Position numbers and translations under genes: made by a program
The notes under the pieces: generated by a model
Seen by the model: the letters and a program-made list of their open reading frames with translations, nothing else
What the model was told of the DNA's origin: nothing
The model's database searches: none
Source of the DNA: Pseudeuparius sepicola
Taxonomy: Eukaryota; Arthropoda; Insecta; Coleoptera; Anthribidae
Direction of reading: 5' to 3'
Assembly: GCA_963920635.1 (NCBI GenBank)
Contig: OY987303.1
Span: forward strand, 54,497,223 to 54,561,222
Length of the DNA: 64,000 nucleotides
Shown: positions 21,000 to 31,344 of the stretch, one piece after another
How the letters are laid out: each line of letters begins with the position of its first letter
Position numbering within the stretch: position 1 is the stretch's first letter

Positions 21000-21725
21000 A
21001 CGAGGTTTAAAACCACCGTAGAATCCGCCATAGCTCGCATAATGCCGACCAATTTAAATCCGGTCATTCCGCATCTGTGGTACCCTCATTGATGTTTAAA
21101 TTAATTTCGAGACTCTCGTCCCCGCCGGACGTCTCGAAAAGGACCGACCCCCGCGGCCAGCGAATCATTAAACGTTTTTTGTCCGCCATGTTTTCCGCCA
21201 CCCCTTCACCGAAAATCTATAAAGTACTCGACGGAAATAAATCAAAAAATTTCAACCCCTCGCTGCGCCTTAGCCGACGGAGGTAATTAGGCGTACGGCC
21301 CGCATCGTACTCGACCCCGAAAGAAACGCGGAACCCCTACGAGGCATTAGTTACATCGTGGTGGGCTATGGAACGCGTCAGCGTCAATTAGCGCCTTGAT
21401 TTTTACTGAAACCGAGGTTCATTTGTCTCCATATTGTGCGCCAGCCCTTTGGATCCCGTACCGATGACAACCCCCTATTGTTTTTCCTTTGGGAAGCGTC
21501 CGAACCTTTTGCGAGGGTTCCTCGGTCGGTTTTGGTTCATCAATATACGGCCTGGACATCTACCCCATCTACAGGAATGTGTGGGATGCGATGACGTTGT
21601 CAAATTCTATTTTTTATCTATTACAATTGGCAACGCCAAAATAGATACGCGTGGCTAGCAAGTGCGCCCGCCTATTGACCATTTTCGAGGCCAACGATAA
21701 AGACAGGCCACGGTGCTAACGCATA
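21000..21725. promoter_or_regulatory. GC-rich unique island, possible CpG-rich regulatory region
   Basis: About 700 bp with many CpGs in an AT-rich background (CCCCGCCGGACGTCTCG, CCCCGCGGCCAGCGAATC). It contains TAATTAG-type homeodomain cores and no credible coding frame. No copy occurs elsewhere in the window. Its unique, non-repeat character fits conserved non-coding DNA, but comparison with a relative is needed to say so. Confidence 0.3.
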
Positions 21726-21756
21726 ATCGCTTAGTCACGTGACCAACTTAGTTCTA

Positions 21757-22676
21757 TACAGTGCTCCATAAAGTCTGCACCATATGGGAAAAATTTTTAG
21801 TAAATAACTTACGGAAAATTTGTTTGCGGCATCAGGTTTTGCTTGCTCTAGAACCAAAATTGACATAATCAAATGTTGTAACGTAGTCTTTCTTATATGT
21901 CAAATTGGACATTAATGAAAAAAATGTCCGAAAAATGGGCTTATTTAACCGAATTTCGAAAAAAAGTCACAAAAAAAATATGTTTCTTTCGCAATTTTAT
22001 ACCCCTGTGCAAAATTTCAAGAGCCTACTAGGATTTTCATATTTTGCCCTTTGTTAGACATTAGTGGTCATATAATATTTTAAATTTTCTAGATATTTCC
22101 GATCAAATCAGCATGACAGAAATATTTGTGTGTTTTTACAACCATTTACTATAGAAAGAAGTTTGTAAATCGAATTTATGTGTTTATCTGTAAAAATTAG
22201 ATCAGTTTTGCACCAAGCGTCCTTCTTCAACAAGACCTCATTTTAATTTTTTTGCAAAAAAAAAGGGAAAGAAGGATTAGACCGTAAACTAAGTATTGTG
22301 CAGTATGCATTCAGTCAATGAGTGTTTTAAATTACATAGGATCGACTTTTATGGATTAACAAATACGGAAAAGGCCAACAAAAGGCAAAACATGAAAATC
22401 GTCGTAGGCTCTTGAAATTTTGCAAAGTGGTATAAAATTGCGAAAGAAACATATTTTTCTTATGACTTTTTTCAAAATTCGGTTAAATAAGCCCATTTTT
22501 TTGACATGTTTTTCATTAATGTAAAATTTGACATATAAAAAAGACTACGTCACAACATTTGATTATGTCAATTTTGGTTCTAGAGCAAGCAAACCCTGAT
22601 GCCGCAAACAAATTTTCCCTAAGTTATTTACTAAAAATTTTTCCCATATGGTGCAAACTTTTTGGCGGGCACTGTA
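21757..22676. mobile_element. Foldback element, TIR TACAGTGC...CACTGTA
   Basis: Arms of about 300 bp (21757-22060 and 22380-22676) are inverted copies. Shared inverted words include TTGCACCATATGGGAAAAAT, ATGCCGCAAACAAATTTTCC and GAAATTTTGCAA. The ends are TATACAGTGC and GCACTGTATA, so a TA duplication typical of Tc1/mariner insertion is plausible. No transposase was recognised in the centre. Confidence 0.8.
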
Positions 22677-23229
22677 TAATGAAAGGCATTTTTGGAGATA
22701 AGTAGAAAAAACAAATTTCGTAACAATTTGGCAAGTTTTCTTTCATCTATTACATTTACATTTTTTTCAAAATTTTCAACCTGCCTCAGCTGTTTTAGGC
22801 TGAGAGTTAAACGGCACTGCACTCACAATATTTTGGCACATTCTCAAAAATTGTTGGGACATCACCTTCCTTTAGCTTAGGTGATATTCTCTATAGGTAT
22901 TTTCCTCCCACAACACATTTGTCCACTTTAATTATTGTTTCACTTTCTTGAAAATGTGTTATCCACACATACTTAAGGGTTTTTTTAGAAATTAAATCTC
23001 AGTTGGGATTTGACGAATCCATTTTTGGCGGAAATTTTCATCCCGAGGCAAAACAAATGTTTGTTATGGCGACACTTTCTTCCTGGCTTTTGTAATATGT
23101 ATAAATATAATATAAACAGACCCAATATTTGGTATTTAGGTTATTTTTTACGAAATAAAAATGAAAACTAACCTCAGTAGGTAAACTGTAAATCTCAGTT
23201 GATCGGCAGCGTGAAAGACCGAATAGAAA

Positions 23230-23870
23230 CCATATCAGGGCGTGGGTCGACAACGAAAATCCTCGAGTACGTTACAACACTGATTTATTTCGCACAAGGT
23301 GAATGGTGAATACAATAAATACACAAACCCGAACGTGGTCAACGGGAACGGCTTCCAGCCACCCGGACCGTCTGAACTCGCGGATCTCCCGTAAGCAGTT
23401 CACCCCTCTGTGTCTCAGGCTCCACTGTCCAATACTAATACTGTCCCATGTCCATTATAGTCCATTCCGAGTTCCCTATTCTGTGGTTCGGGGGAGAATT
23501 CCCCTTACAGCGCTCACGCGTCGCGTCGCGTCGGTGCGAGCGGCACCAATACTCTTGGACGGCACGACTCCCACCCAGACACCCAGAGGCCATAATAACA
23601 CCTGGGCGGTTCCCCTCCGCCAGGACACACGCGCACTAGACACAAACTTGTTAGTAAAATATAAACTAAGACGTTTAAAAACACTTTAAACATTGAAAAG
23701 TTCTCAAAACCCAAGCTGCCGCTTTCAGTTATGTGACAAATGACATGTAACGTCTGACTAAGATGGTCACGTGATTTTTGTGCGCCAGGGCCTGTCTTTA
23801 TAGTAGGCCTTGGACCATTTTCATATGACGTCACAAATCGGCGGCCATGTTTGCTGGAGGACAAACACGA
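23230..23870 (-). promoter_or_regulatory. LTR-like or promoter-like block on the minus strand
   Basis: On the minus strand a TATA box (CTACTATAAAGACAGG, 23788-23803) lies upstream of a GC-rich stretch. An AATAAA signal follows about 510 bp downstream (23284-23290), then TGTTGTAACGTACTCGAGG. TATA, GC-rich transcribed region and closely spaced polyadenylation signal resemble the U3-R-U5 of an LTR. No TG...CA ends, target duplication or gag/pol were identified. It could equally be a small promoter/first-exon region. The open frames through it are shadows of GC-rich DNA. Confidence 0.25.
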
Positions 23871-24543
23871 GAAATTGCCATATAATCCTGTTGTTATTTT
23901 TATTATATTCTTGATGTAAATAATTGAATGTGGGTTAGTTTTATTAGTTCATATTTAAGTGTAACACCTCGGATTCATATAAATCTGAAGGTGCAGTCCT
24001 TTTGTGCATCAGTGGAATCTGGGAAAATGTACCTTTTTATCGGATATCTGTAGCCCTTCAAAACACGAGAAAAGCTTAATTTTCTTTCAAAAGGGCATCC
24101 TGAAATGTGGATTAGAGCTTTAAAATGGATTTCTCTGAGTGAAAGCCAGTTAAAATGTCGACGAATTTGTTCTAGGCATTTTATAAGTGGTAAAAGTTTC
24201 ATATGATAAATTGAGAAAATTATACTTAAAGTGATAGTTTTTAGGTGCACCAGCAAATTTAGCAAATAAAGATAATTGATTGGATTCCTAATAACCAAAA
24301 TTGTGCCATCACTGCCCTTGAGAAAGTACTCACACTCAGGTTAAAAGACACGAAAGATCGATCAAACACAAATAAACGTAAGAAGAGGTAAGTATGTACA
24401 TGTACAGCTTAGGGAAACTAGCATTCTCTAGGTTTTTTTAATAAAATAAACTTTTTTATTACAGCTAAAACAACTTGACGGTGTAGCACACGTGGGAATT
24501 TATATGGTCGTCAGCTGCGATTAAGCATATAGCAAGAAACCAC

Positions 24544-24580
24544 TGAAGACGATGGCTGCGATGACCAGCGAAATGTGTTA
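24544..24580 (+). ncRNA. Degenerate hammerhead-like core, broken by a hAT insertion
   Basis: CTGAAGA is followed by a GCTG-CGATGAC-CAGC hairpin and GAAA, the order of a hammerhead catalytic core. However, five extra bases precede the stem. The hAT at 24581 interrupts the following TGTGTTA. It is probably the 3-prime end of an old Penelope-like copy and is unlikely to be active. Confidence 0.35.
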
Positions 24581-25334
24581 CACGGGCGTAGCCAGGATTT
24601 AGTTTTGGGGGGGGGGGTTTAGTTTGAGAAGTAAATAAAACAACAAAAATATACTTATATGAAATTTAATATCTATATATCCATCCGAAAAACTACGACA
24701 TATATTTATAAAGTTCTTAACTTTAAATGAAATGGATAAATTAATTTCGTTCCTCTGCGCTAAATCTAAAACCATTAAAGAAGAAATCTTCGGCTTTTTC
24801 TTTTAAATATATCTACTACTTCATCTGCATGAATTTCTGTTCCATAGTGAATGTTCATTAGAGCCAAACCATTAAGTCTGTTTTCACTTGTAGTGTTTCG
24901 TAAATAGTTTTTCAGTCTCCTTAGGCTCGAGAAAGACCTCTCTGGGGTAGCAGTGGATACAGGAATGGTAGCCAAGATTTGTAGTAATGTGTAAATATTA
25001 GTATAAAGGTTTTTATCGCACATATCTAGGCATTCCAAACTAGATTTCGCGGTAAGCAGTCTTCTTATCAGCATGCAAGGTAGCTCAAGCTTTGATAGCT
25101 AAATCCAAATTTGTTTCTTTATTAGAAACCCCTTGACCTTGACTACACCATTTTTTCCAGTAGTCCATACCTTTAGGTTTACCACCCTTCCTTTTTTTCC
25201 CCTCCATTTTTCGACAGTAATAATGATTCACGTCTCTATCCTTAACAAGGATAGATAATATTAGGTAATATTTTGCTTATTTCGGGAAGGGTTTGAACCC
25301 CCGAAACCCCCCCCCCCCCTTGGCTACGCCCGTG
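24581..25334 (-). mobile_element. Internally deleted hAT element, TIR CACGGGCGTAGCCA
   Basis: The ends CACGGGCGTAGCCA and TGGCTACGCCCGTG are perfect inverted copies with adjacent G-runs and C-runs. On the minus strand the element keeps the transposase start at about 25207 (MEGKKRKGGKPKGMDYWKKW). After a deletion it keeps the C-terminal dimerisation domain (next entry). The middle with the catalytic acids is gone. The flanks (ATGTGTTA and TTTGTAAC) are only loosely alike, so the target duplication has decayed. Confidence 0.85.
24775..25074 (-). pseudogene. hAT C-terminal dimerisation domain fragment
   Basis: A 99-codon frame contains the hallmark LLQILATIPVSTATPERSFS and SLRRLKNYLRNTTSENRLNG LALMNIHY, the hAT dimerisation region that helps transposase oligomerise. 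It lacks the zinc finger and DDE core of a roughly 600-residue transposase. It sits in the deleted hAT 24581-25334 and is separated from the N-terminal coding remnant by a deletion and frame change. Confidence 0.85.
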
Positions 25335-26304
25335 TTTGTAACAACCGGCATCGACTCCTAAGGTTAAACTGCTATTAATTTGTTTAAAATAGTAAAGCAC
25401 TATTATAAAGGTATCTTGATCATGTTATTACCTAACTGCAATGTTTCCAACAATAAAAAATAAAAAGTAGAATTGATGGCTTTGTTTATTATAAATTTAA
25501 TGGCAATCATATCCTTCCAACGACAACATAAACATTCGGGTTTACTTGTTTCATACCAACATTCTGCACTACCCGAGGCACTACCTAATCCAGATTCGTA
25601 AAATTCAAAAGATTCTTAAGCACTAAAAACTTTGAGTGAGTATCAGATAATTCACCAGGTCAAAGTTGTCAAAATCCATCGCTTTAAGCTTCTATGAATC
25701 GATACCGTCAACAACTTCCGATTTGCCTTCATACCTGCACTTAATATCTTCATCAAGAGACTTGTAATAGTCAGTACTATCCATTTTACATAGTAGAAAA
25801 CATGAAAAACTGCAAAAGTCTTAAACAAATGCAACACACTAAAATTTTTGATTCCCTATAACATCAAACAGGGTGTCTACCAACCTGGAAAACCTGGAAA
25901 ACCTGGAAATGTCAGGGAATTATTTTTGGTCAGGAAAATCAGGGAAAAGTCAGGGAAATCTATCAAATAACCTGGAAATTTGTGGTTTAATAGATATAAA
26001 AATAGGAAATCTTTAATTCTTACAAAAACTAATCAAAATTATATCATATTCATTTTGATTCTACTCCACAGAGATCACATATTATGGTATTTATTTATAG
26101 GTGATCCCTGTGCTTCTACTATACTCCAAAGACAATCTAACTAAATAAGATTTTACGAAGCTATTTATTTTTGTTTTGAAGGTGTTTATTTTTTATGTGT
26201 TTATTTTTTATATGTTTTTTTTATTTTGGAGAATGTGTAAAAGATATTTGTTTGTTTTATACGTGATTTTATATTTTTACAATAAATCGTGTATCTTTAT
26301 TTTT

Positions 26305-27500
26305 TACAGGGTGGCTCATTATAAATTGACACGCCATTGCTACTTTTTGAGGTTAGAAAAAAAGTTTTTTTTACAAAAGTTATAGATACTAATACAAAGT
26401 TTTTTGTGACACTATTGGACCTTATACAGTGTGTTCTAGAAAGTCGTGGCAGACATAACTTATGTTTCTTTAAATGGAACATCTTGTATATTTTTGTTAT
26501 ATGTTCGCTCCAACCGTTCGTTCAGAACTAAGCCTTTTTTTGAGGGATTACTCCTTGGGTCATAGGCTGCCATGAAAGACAAATGCTAAATTATAGTAAT
26601 AGCTGACAGTTTGCAAGTATATTCATGCTATGGAAAACATAATGGGCTCTTTTAAGATTTCAGGGAAAATGAAGTAGGGAAATTGAGAGAAATAAGAAAT
26701 TTTAAATAGTAACATAGGTAATAAACTTCGTCAAATTTATTGTTTGTAATTTAATTTTTTGAAAGCGACAATGACATTTAGAAAAAGGATATATTTTTAT
26801 ATGTTTTTGTGGGATTATTTAAAAAACAGAATTTATTATGACAGACCGAAAAATGTAGAAACACTGAAAAGTAGAATTCGGGAAGAAATCCACATATTAA
26901 ATACTGAACACAGCAATTTTATTGTTGCCCCAATAAACAGAAACTTAGTAGCAAATATCAATAAATTCATACGTATATCCTTTTTCTAAATGTTATTGTC
27001 GTTTTTAATAAAAATTAAATTTCGAACAATAAATCCAACGAAGTTTATTAACTATGTCACTTATTATTTAAAATTTCTCATTTCTCTCAATTTCCATTCT
27101 TAATTTTCTCTGAAAACTTAAAATAGTCCATTTTGTTTTCCAACGCGTGAATATACTTGCAAACTGTCAATAATTGTTACTATAATTTGGCCTTTGTCTT
27201 CCATGGCAACCTATGACCCAAGGAGTAATCCCTCTCAAAAAAGGCTGTTCTGAACGAACAGTTGGAGCGAACATATAACATACATGCTTCATTGGAATCT
27301 GAAAAATGCGTAGAAAATATACAAGGCGTTCCATTTAAAAAAACAAAAGTTATGTTTGCCACGGCTTTCTAGAACACACTGTATAAGGTCCAATAGCGTC
27401 ACAAAAAACGTTGTATTAGAATCTAAAACTTTTGTAACAAAACTTTTTTTTCTAGCCTCAGACACTAGCAAGTTAAGGGGGGTGTCAATTTATACTGTAC
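26305..27500. mobile_element. Tc1/mariner-like foldback with about 480-bp arms, carrying a transposase C-terminus
   Basis: The arms 26305-26794 and 26974-27500 are inverted copies, with words such as ATAAATTGACAC, TTCTAGAAAGTCGTGGCAGAC and GGAGTAATCCCTC shared in opposite orientation. The left terminus is TACAGGGTGGCTCATTATAA. The short centre (26795-26973) encodes part of a transposase, described separately. It is the best evidence that the many TACAGGGTG foldbacks here descend from Tc1/mariner-like elements. Confidence 0.82.
26795..26989 (+). pseudogene. Tc1/mariner-like transposase C-terminal fragment
   Basis: The frame reads MFLWDYLKNRIYYDRPKNVE then TLKSRIREEIHILNTE. It matches the C-terminal signature FLWGYLK...V....P.....L..RIREEI of insect Tc1/mariner-like transposases, just downstream of the last catalytic acid. 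Everything upstream is missing. It survives only because it lies between the two arms of the foldback. Confidence 0.75.
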
Positions 27501-28548
27501 TTTATTAACCTCGTTAGCAACAGTTTCTGCCAAAAAGTTGATATTCCAAGCCACTTTATAACTTTCTTCGAAAACATAATCGGACATAATTTGCACATTT
27601 ATTTAATTAATGTCAGATGACATCACTAAGTAATAGTCCGCTTTTGATTTTTTTTGTTAGTAAGCACGATCGTTCAGAGTAATTTCATCCTAGGGGATCT
27701 GTTGACTCTTCCATTTTATTCAAATTCGCATATTTATCTTCAGTAGGTAGGTATTAGTCAGGGAATTTTTTGCTTTTTGGTCAGGGAAAACCTGGAAAAG
27801 TCAGGGAATTTTAAAAGCTCGATTTGGTAGACACCCTGTCAAATCCCCAAATTTTTGAACGCCCTTAACAGCACCTACCGGCAAATTGATTATTTTTCTA
27901 TAGGAATATGAATTATCTTGGGTTTTAAAGTTCCTAATAAGGCTTTAATTTATTTTAGAACTATGCAAACTATCGATTTCACATGTATTTAAGAGTTTTG
28001 TTTGTCCTACAAGCAAAATGGCCGACCTATCATAGTCACGTGTTCGAAAATGGTCAATAGGAACCTAAGGGTATTGTAGCTCTTGTTTAGTGTTGCATTC
28101 GGCAAAGCATTAGTACCTAATGAGAGTGAAGCTTGCCTCTCGCGCAGAAATATGTGCCAAAGTTTTATCCACGTACTACCTAAAAGCAAAACATTCTTCT
28201 AAAAATAGCCAGATTGTCGCGTGCCGGTACACTTAAGGTGGTTGCCACTTGTGGTTAAGAAAATAGGGGGTGCATCCAATAAAGATTATGTAGCACTTCC
28301 GTGAATGACGCTACACATGTGCGCGCTGAACATGTGGCACACTTAAGGGTGCTCTCAAAATAGATAGTCTGACACTTGCTTCCTTAAATGGATTCGGCAA
28401 TATAACGAGTCTATATAATATCTACAGAATAGAGAGGTTATCCTCAGTTTTGTTGTTTTGTTATTAAAACCCTAATTATGTGCGTTTTATTACTTATTTT
28501 ATATCAATTATGAAACTTAAAATTGTAGGTAGTTACACCTATTTGCCT

Positions 28549-29406
28549 AAAATCCTTATAAATGGAATAATCATAAAGGTGAAATATTCATTTGTCGTTT
28601 GGCAGTAGGTATAGTAGTATGGCTTCGAGTTCATGTTTTCTACCAAGACCCTCGAACCAAGTTTGCAAAAGCCATTTTTCTGCAAGAGAAAAAAACTATA
28701 GTTCATCAGCAGCTTTCTAGCACTGTTTGCAGCATATTTGTGCCATGTTGGAATATGACCGGAGTTAAGAAGAAACCAGGACCACAGACCTATATAGCTT
28801 AGCGAAGCTATATAGGTCTGTGCCAGGACAGAAGCTACCGCAAATCGACAGCGATGCTAAGTATACGACAAGAAGGATATAAGTTAACAAGTTTTATTTA
28901 CTTACATTAAATAAAATCTTACAAGCTGTGAATGAAGTGCCTGTAGTGAGTAGAACCGCATTATAGACAATCCTTCAGGACATGAATTTTCGCTGGGAGA
29001 AACAGAACCGAAAGTCTATTCTCATAGACAAACCCGAAATCATTTGTTGGAGAAGGGGCGATAAGAATATTTCGAAATGAGGGAAGAAATATTTTTTACG
29101 AGGATGAAACTTGGTTAAACGAGGGACATACTCTTTCAGAAGTATGGAAAGACAAATATATTAAAAGTTCTCTTGAAGCTTTTATGGAAGGGTGTTCAAG
29201 ATGTATATAAACCCTCCTTCTGGAAAAGGTCGTAGTTTAATATTAACACACATTTGAAACGAAGATGGATTTCTGAATGGCGGTTTATTAGACTTTCAAT
29301 CCAATTCTACTAAAGGTTACCACAAGGAAGTAACGGCCGATACATTTGAAGAATATGTCCACCAAATGATAGAGTGGATACGCAATAATTCCTTACTTGT
29401 AATGGT
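28549..29406 (+). pseudogene. DDE (IS630/Tc1-type) transposase remnant, copy 2, first part
   Basis: Translated in pieces: RVHVFYQDPRTKFAKAIFLQ, KKTIVHQQLSSTVCSIFV, then the catalytic first acid in YEDETWLNEGHTLSEVWKD (about 29095-29155). Then come PPSGKGRSLILTH, DGFLNGGLLDFQSNSTKGYH and TADTFEEYVHQMIEWIRNNS. Frameshifts, stops and a palindromic insert at 28783 break it. At 29406 the frame is interrupted by a hAT-like insert and resumes at 30196. Family assigned from the order of motifs, by eye. Confidence 0.8.
28783..28822. repeat. 40-bp perfect palindromic insert flanked by CCAGGAC
   Basis: CACAGACCTATATAGCTT (28783-28800), the spacer AGCG, then the exact reverse complement (28805-28822). 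CCAGGAC occurs directly on both sides. Copy 1 of the transposase remnant lacks this insert at the matching place. Confidence 0.75.
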
Positions 29407-30195
29407 CAGGGGCGTGCAGTCCATGGAAGCAAGGGAAGCAGTGCTTCCCCTAAACCAAAACAATGTAAAATGATAAAATGTAATTTTTGAATTTTTAAAC
29501 AGGAAGCAATTAGTTTAGTTACCTAGGTATATCAAAAACGCTAAAAAAATATCTTATATATCATAAATATATCAAACCTACAATATGTTATGCCTATAGC
29601 AAATGCGGCGTTGACTCCGACTGCGCCCATCCTACCGAGCGACAGTACAGTACAATGTAAGCTATGCCGGCCGCCAGCTTTTCTGTAGCGTTCGATAGTC
29701 GAGAGGTTATTGAGCTTTCCACCTCCATCGCATTGGCTGACGCGAATGAGAACGCCTGTTTTAAGCGGGCGTGGAAGCTATCGTTGCAGTAGGTTCTTTG
29801 TATAGTTTAGTTGGTTTTGATATGGAAGACAATAATACGGACGTGGACATGCAAATACCGTCAACTTCGGCTGTCGGGAATAACGTTGAAAATGTTAAAG
29901 TTGGACAATTATGTGTAGTGTATGCCTTAATACTAAAGAGATTTTCAACATTAAATTTTGCGGATAAGCTTCAATTAATTACAAACGGAAGAGCAAAACC
30001 CCCTATGAAAAATTTAACCACAAAAATGAAGGACTGACTTTCACAGATATCGCTGTTGTCTATTGAGAATATACTTCTCAGGAACATGTTAGAGCATCGA
30101 CGTTTTTATGATGACGTCATTGAGGAATTCGCAAAAAGTGATCGAAGAATCGAATTACATTACAAATAGGTAAGTTTTTAAACATTGCTTCTCTT
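29407..30195 (+). mobile_element. hAT remnant inserted in the DDE transposase
   Basis: The left end CAGGGGCGTGCAGTCCATGG is a typical hAT terminus. The right end keeps only an inner part (GCTTCTCTTGG, matching CCAAGAGAAGC in inverted form). Inside, a frame from 29822 (MEDNNTDVDMQIPSTSAVGN) and a short C-terminal piece at 30053-30169 (LSLLSIENILLRNM, DDVIEEFAKSDRRIEL) match start and tail of a hAT transposase, with the catalytic middle deleted. Confidence 0.75.
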
Positions 30196-30567
30196 GGTTA
30201 ATGCAAGTTATCATTCTAGACTAGTGGAGAAGTTTCCAAGGAGTTGTTGGCGAAAAGCGAATATTAATGAATGGCTGAACGAAAAGGGCCTGCAATTTGA
30301 AGAAGGAATGGTCAAAAAAGAAACTTTAAAATAGACAGGCAGTATTTACGAAATATGCAGTCGACGAAATGGCAAAAGAAAGTGGCATAATTTTGCAGCG
30401 ACTGCCGCCATTCATTGTGAGCTTAACCAAATAGGGCTTATATGGACCCAAATAAAAGGACAAGTTGAGAGACATAACACTACTTACAAGCTTAAGGATG
30501 TACGACAGCTGATGATCCATTCACTGGACATTGTAACCAGAGAATACTGCAGAAAATTAGCGAAATG
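30196..30567 (+). pseudogene. DDE transposase remnant, copy 2, second part
   Basis: It continues the frame of 28549-29406: VNASYHSRLVEKFP, NINEWLNEKGLQFEEGMVKK, then LPPFHCELNQIGLIWTQIKG and HNTTYKLKDVRQLM. The usual acid before NASYH is replaced by Val, and the Glu expected in NPIELIW is Gly. At least two catalytic residues are therefore lost. It ends where a 5-prime-truncated LINE begins. Confidence 0.8.
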
Positions 30568-31344
30568 CATTACAATTTTTTGTTTTTTGGGTTGTCATCT
30601 ATAGATGACAGGTTGAATTGGTCTAAGTACGTCGAAGGTGTGTGCAGGAATTTGAGTTCAACAATTTATCAGATAAGAAAACTTCGTCCATTAGTGAGTA
30701 GAGATATTTTGCGGAATGCTTATTTCGCGCTTTTTCAGTCTAAATTGCAATATGGTATTACTCTCTGGGGGAAATCATCTAATGCCGTTAGGGCCTTTTT
30801 CTTGCAAAAACGTGCCATAAGAGTTTTGCTATACCTTGGTCCTAGAGAGTCATGTCGATCCCATTTCAGAGCTCTCCAAATCATGACACTCCCTGAGCTC
30901 TTTATATACCGTAGCTTGTTGGAGATCCATTACAAAAAGCATGTATATACAGCCAACATTCTGATATTCATGGATATCCAACACGAAACAAAGATGTGCT
31001 GCGGACTCATCGATACAGACTGGCCAAATCCGAAAAAAATTCTCTAGATATACATTTATACAACCATCTGCCTAGCTCAGTCAGGCAACGTGACAGAAAT
31101 GAGTTTAAATTAATTATTAAACATATCTTTTAAAATAAATGTTTTTACAACAATTTTTAAATTGTGAACTTTAAGTTTGTTTTTTTAATTGCTTGTATTT
31201 TAATAGTAATTAAGCACGTAGATTGAGTAAGTAGTAATTTATATACTTATGTATATTCTTTTCTGACATTCCCAACACGTGTAATATTTTAATTGACTTG
31301 CTCCACATATCTACTTTTGTATTTTATGGTCAAATAAACGGCTA
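30568..31344 (+). pseudogene. 5-prime-truncated non-LTR retrotransposon, RT C-terminus
   Basis: A frame covers the last part of a LINE reverse transcriptase: IDDRLNWSKYVEGVCRNLSS, LQYGITLWGKSS, LQKRAIRVLLYLGPRESCRS. A frameshift near 30965 moves the end to another frame, reading HGYPTRNKDVLRTHRYRLAK and HLPSSVRQRDRNEFKLIIKH before a stop. The 3-prime UTR runs to about 31340 with AATAAA-like words. 5-prime truncation is the usual outcome of target-primed reverse transcription. Clade not assigned. Confidence 0.85.

Larger units (their letters stand above)
25869..27838. mobile_element. TIR element CAGGGTGTCTACC, 5-bp duplication TCAAA, host of a nested foldback
   Basis: The left end CAGGGTGTCTACCAACCTGG and the inverted right end GGTAGACACCCTG are rich in CCTGGAAA and TCAGGGAAA words (25869-25985 and 27757-27838). 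TCAAA lies directly outside both ends (25864-25868 and 27839-27843). No own transposase is visible. The interior is largely occupied by the foldback 26305-27500. Confidence 0.75.

Noticed and set aside
23303..23864. Frames of 63-128 codons on both strands
   Set aside because: Composition-driven frames in the LTR-like block; the peptides do not resemble gag, pol or host proteins.
25285..25300. GGGTTTGAACCCCC as a tRNA B box
   Set aside because: It lies in the G/C-run next to a hAT terminus; no A box or cloverleaf could be drawn.
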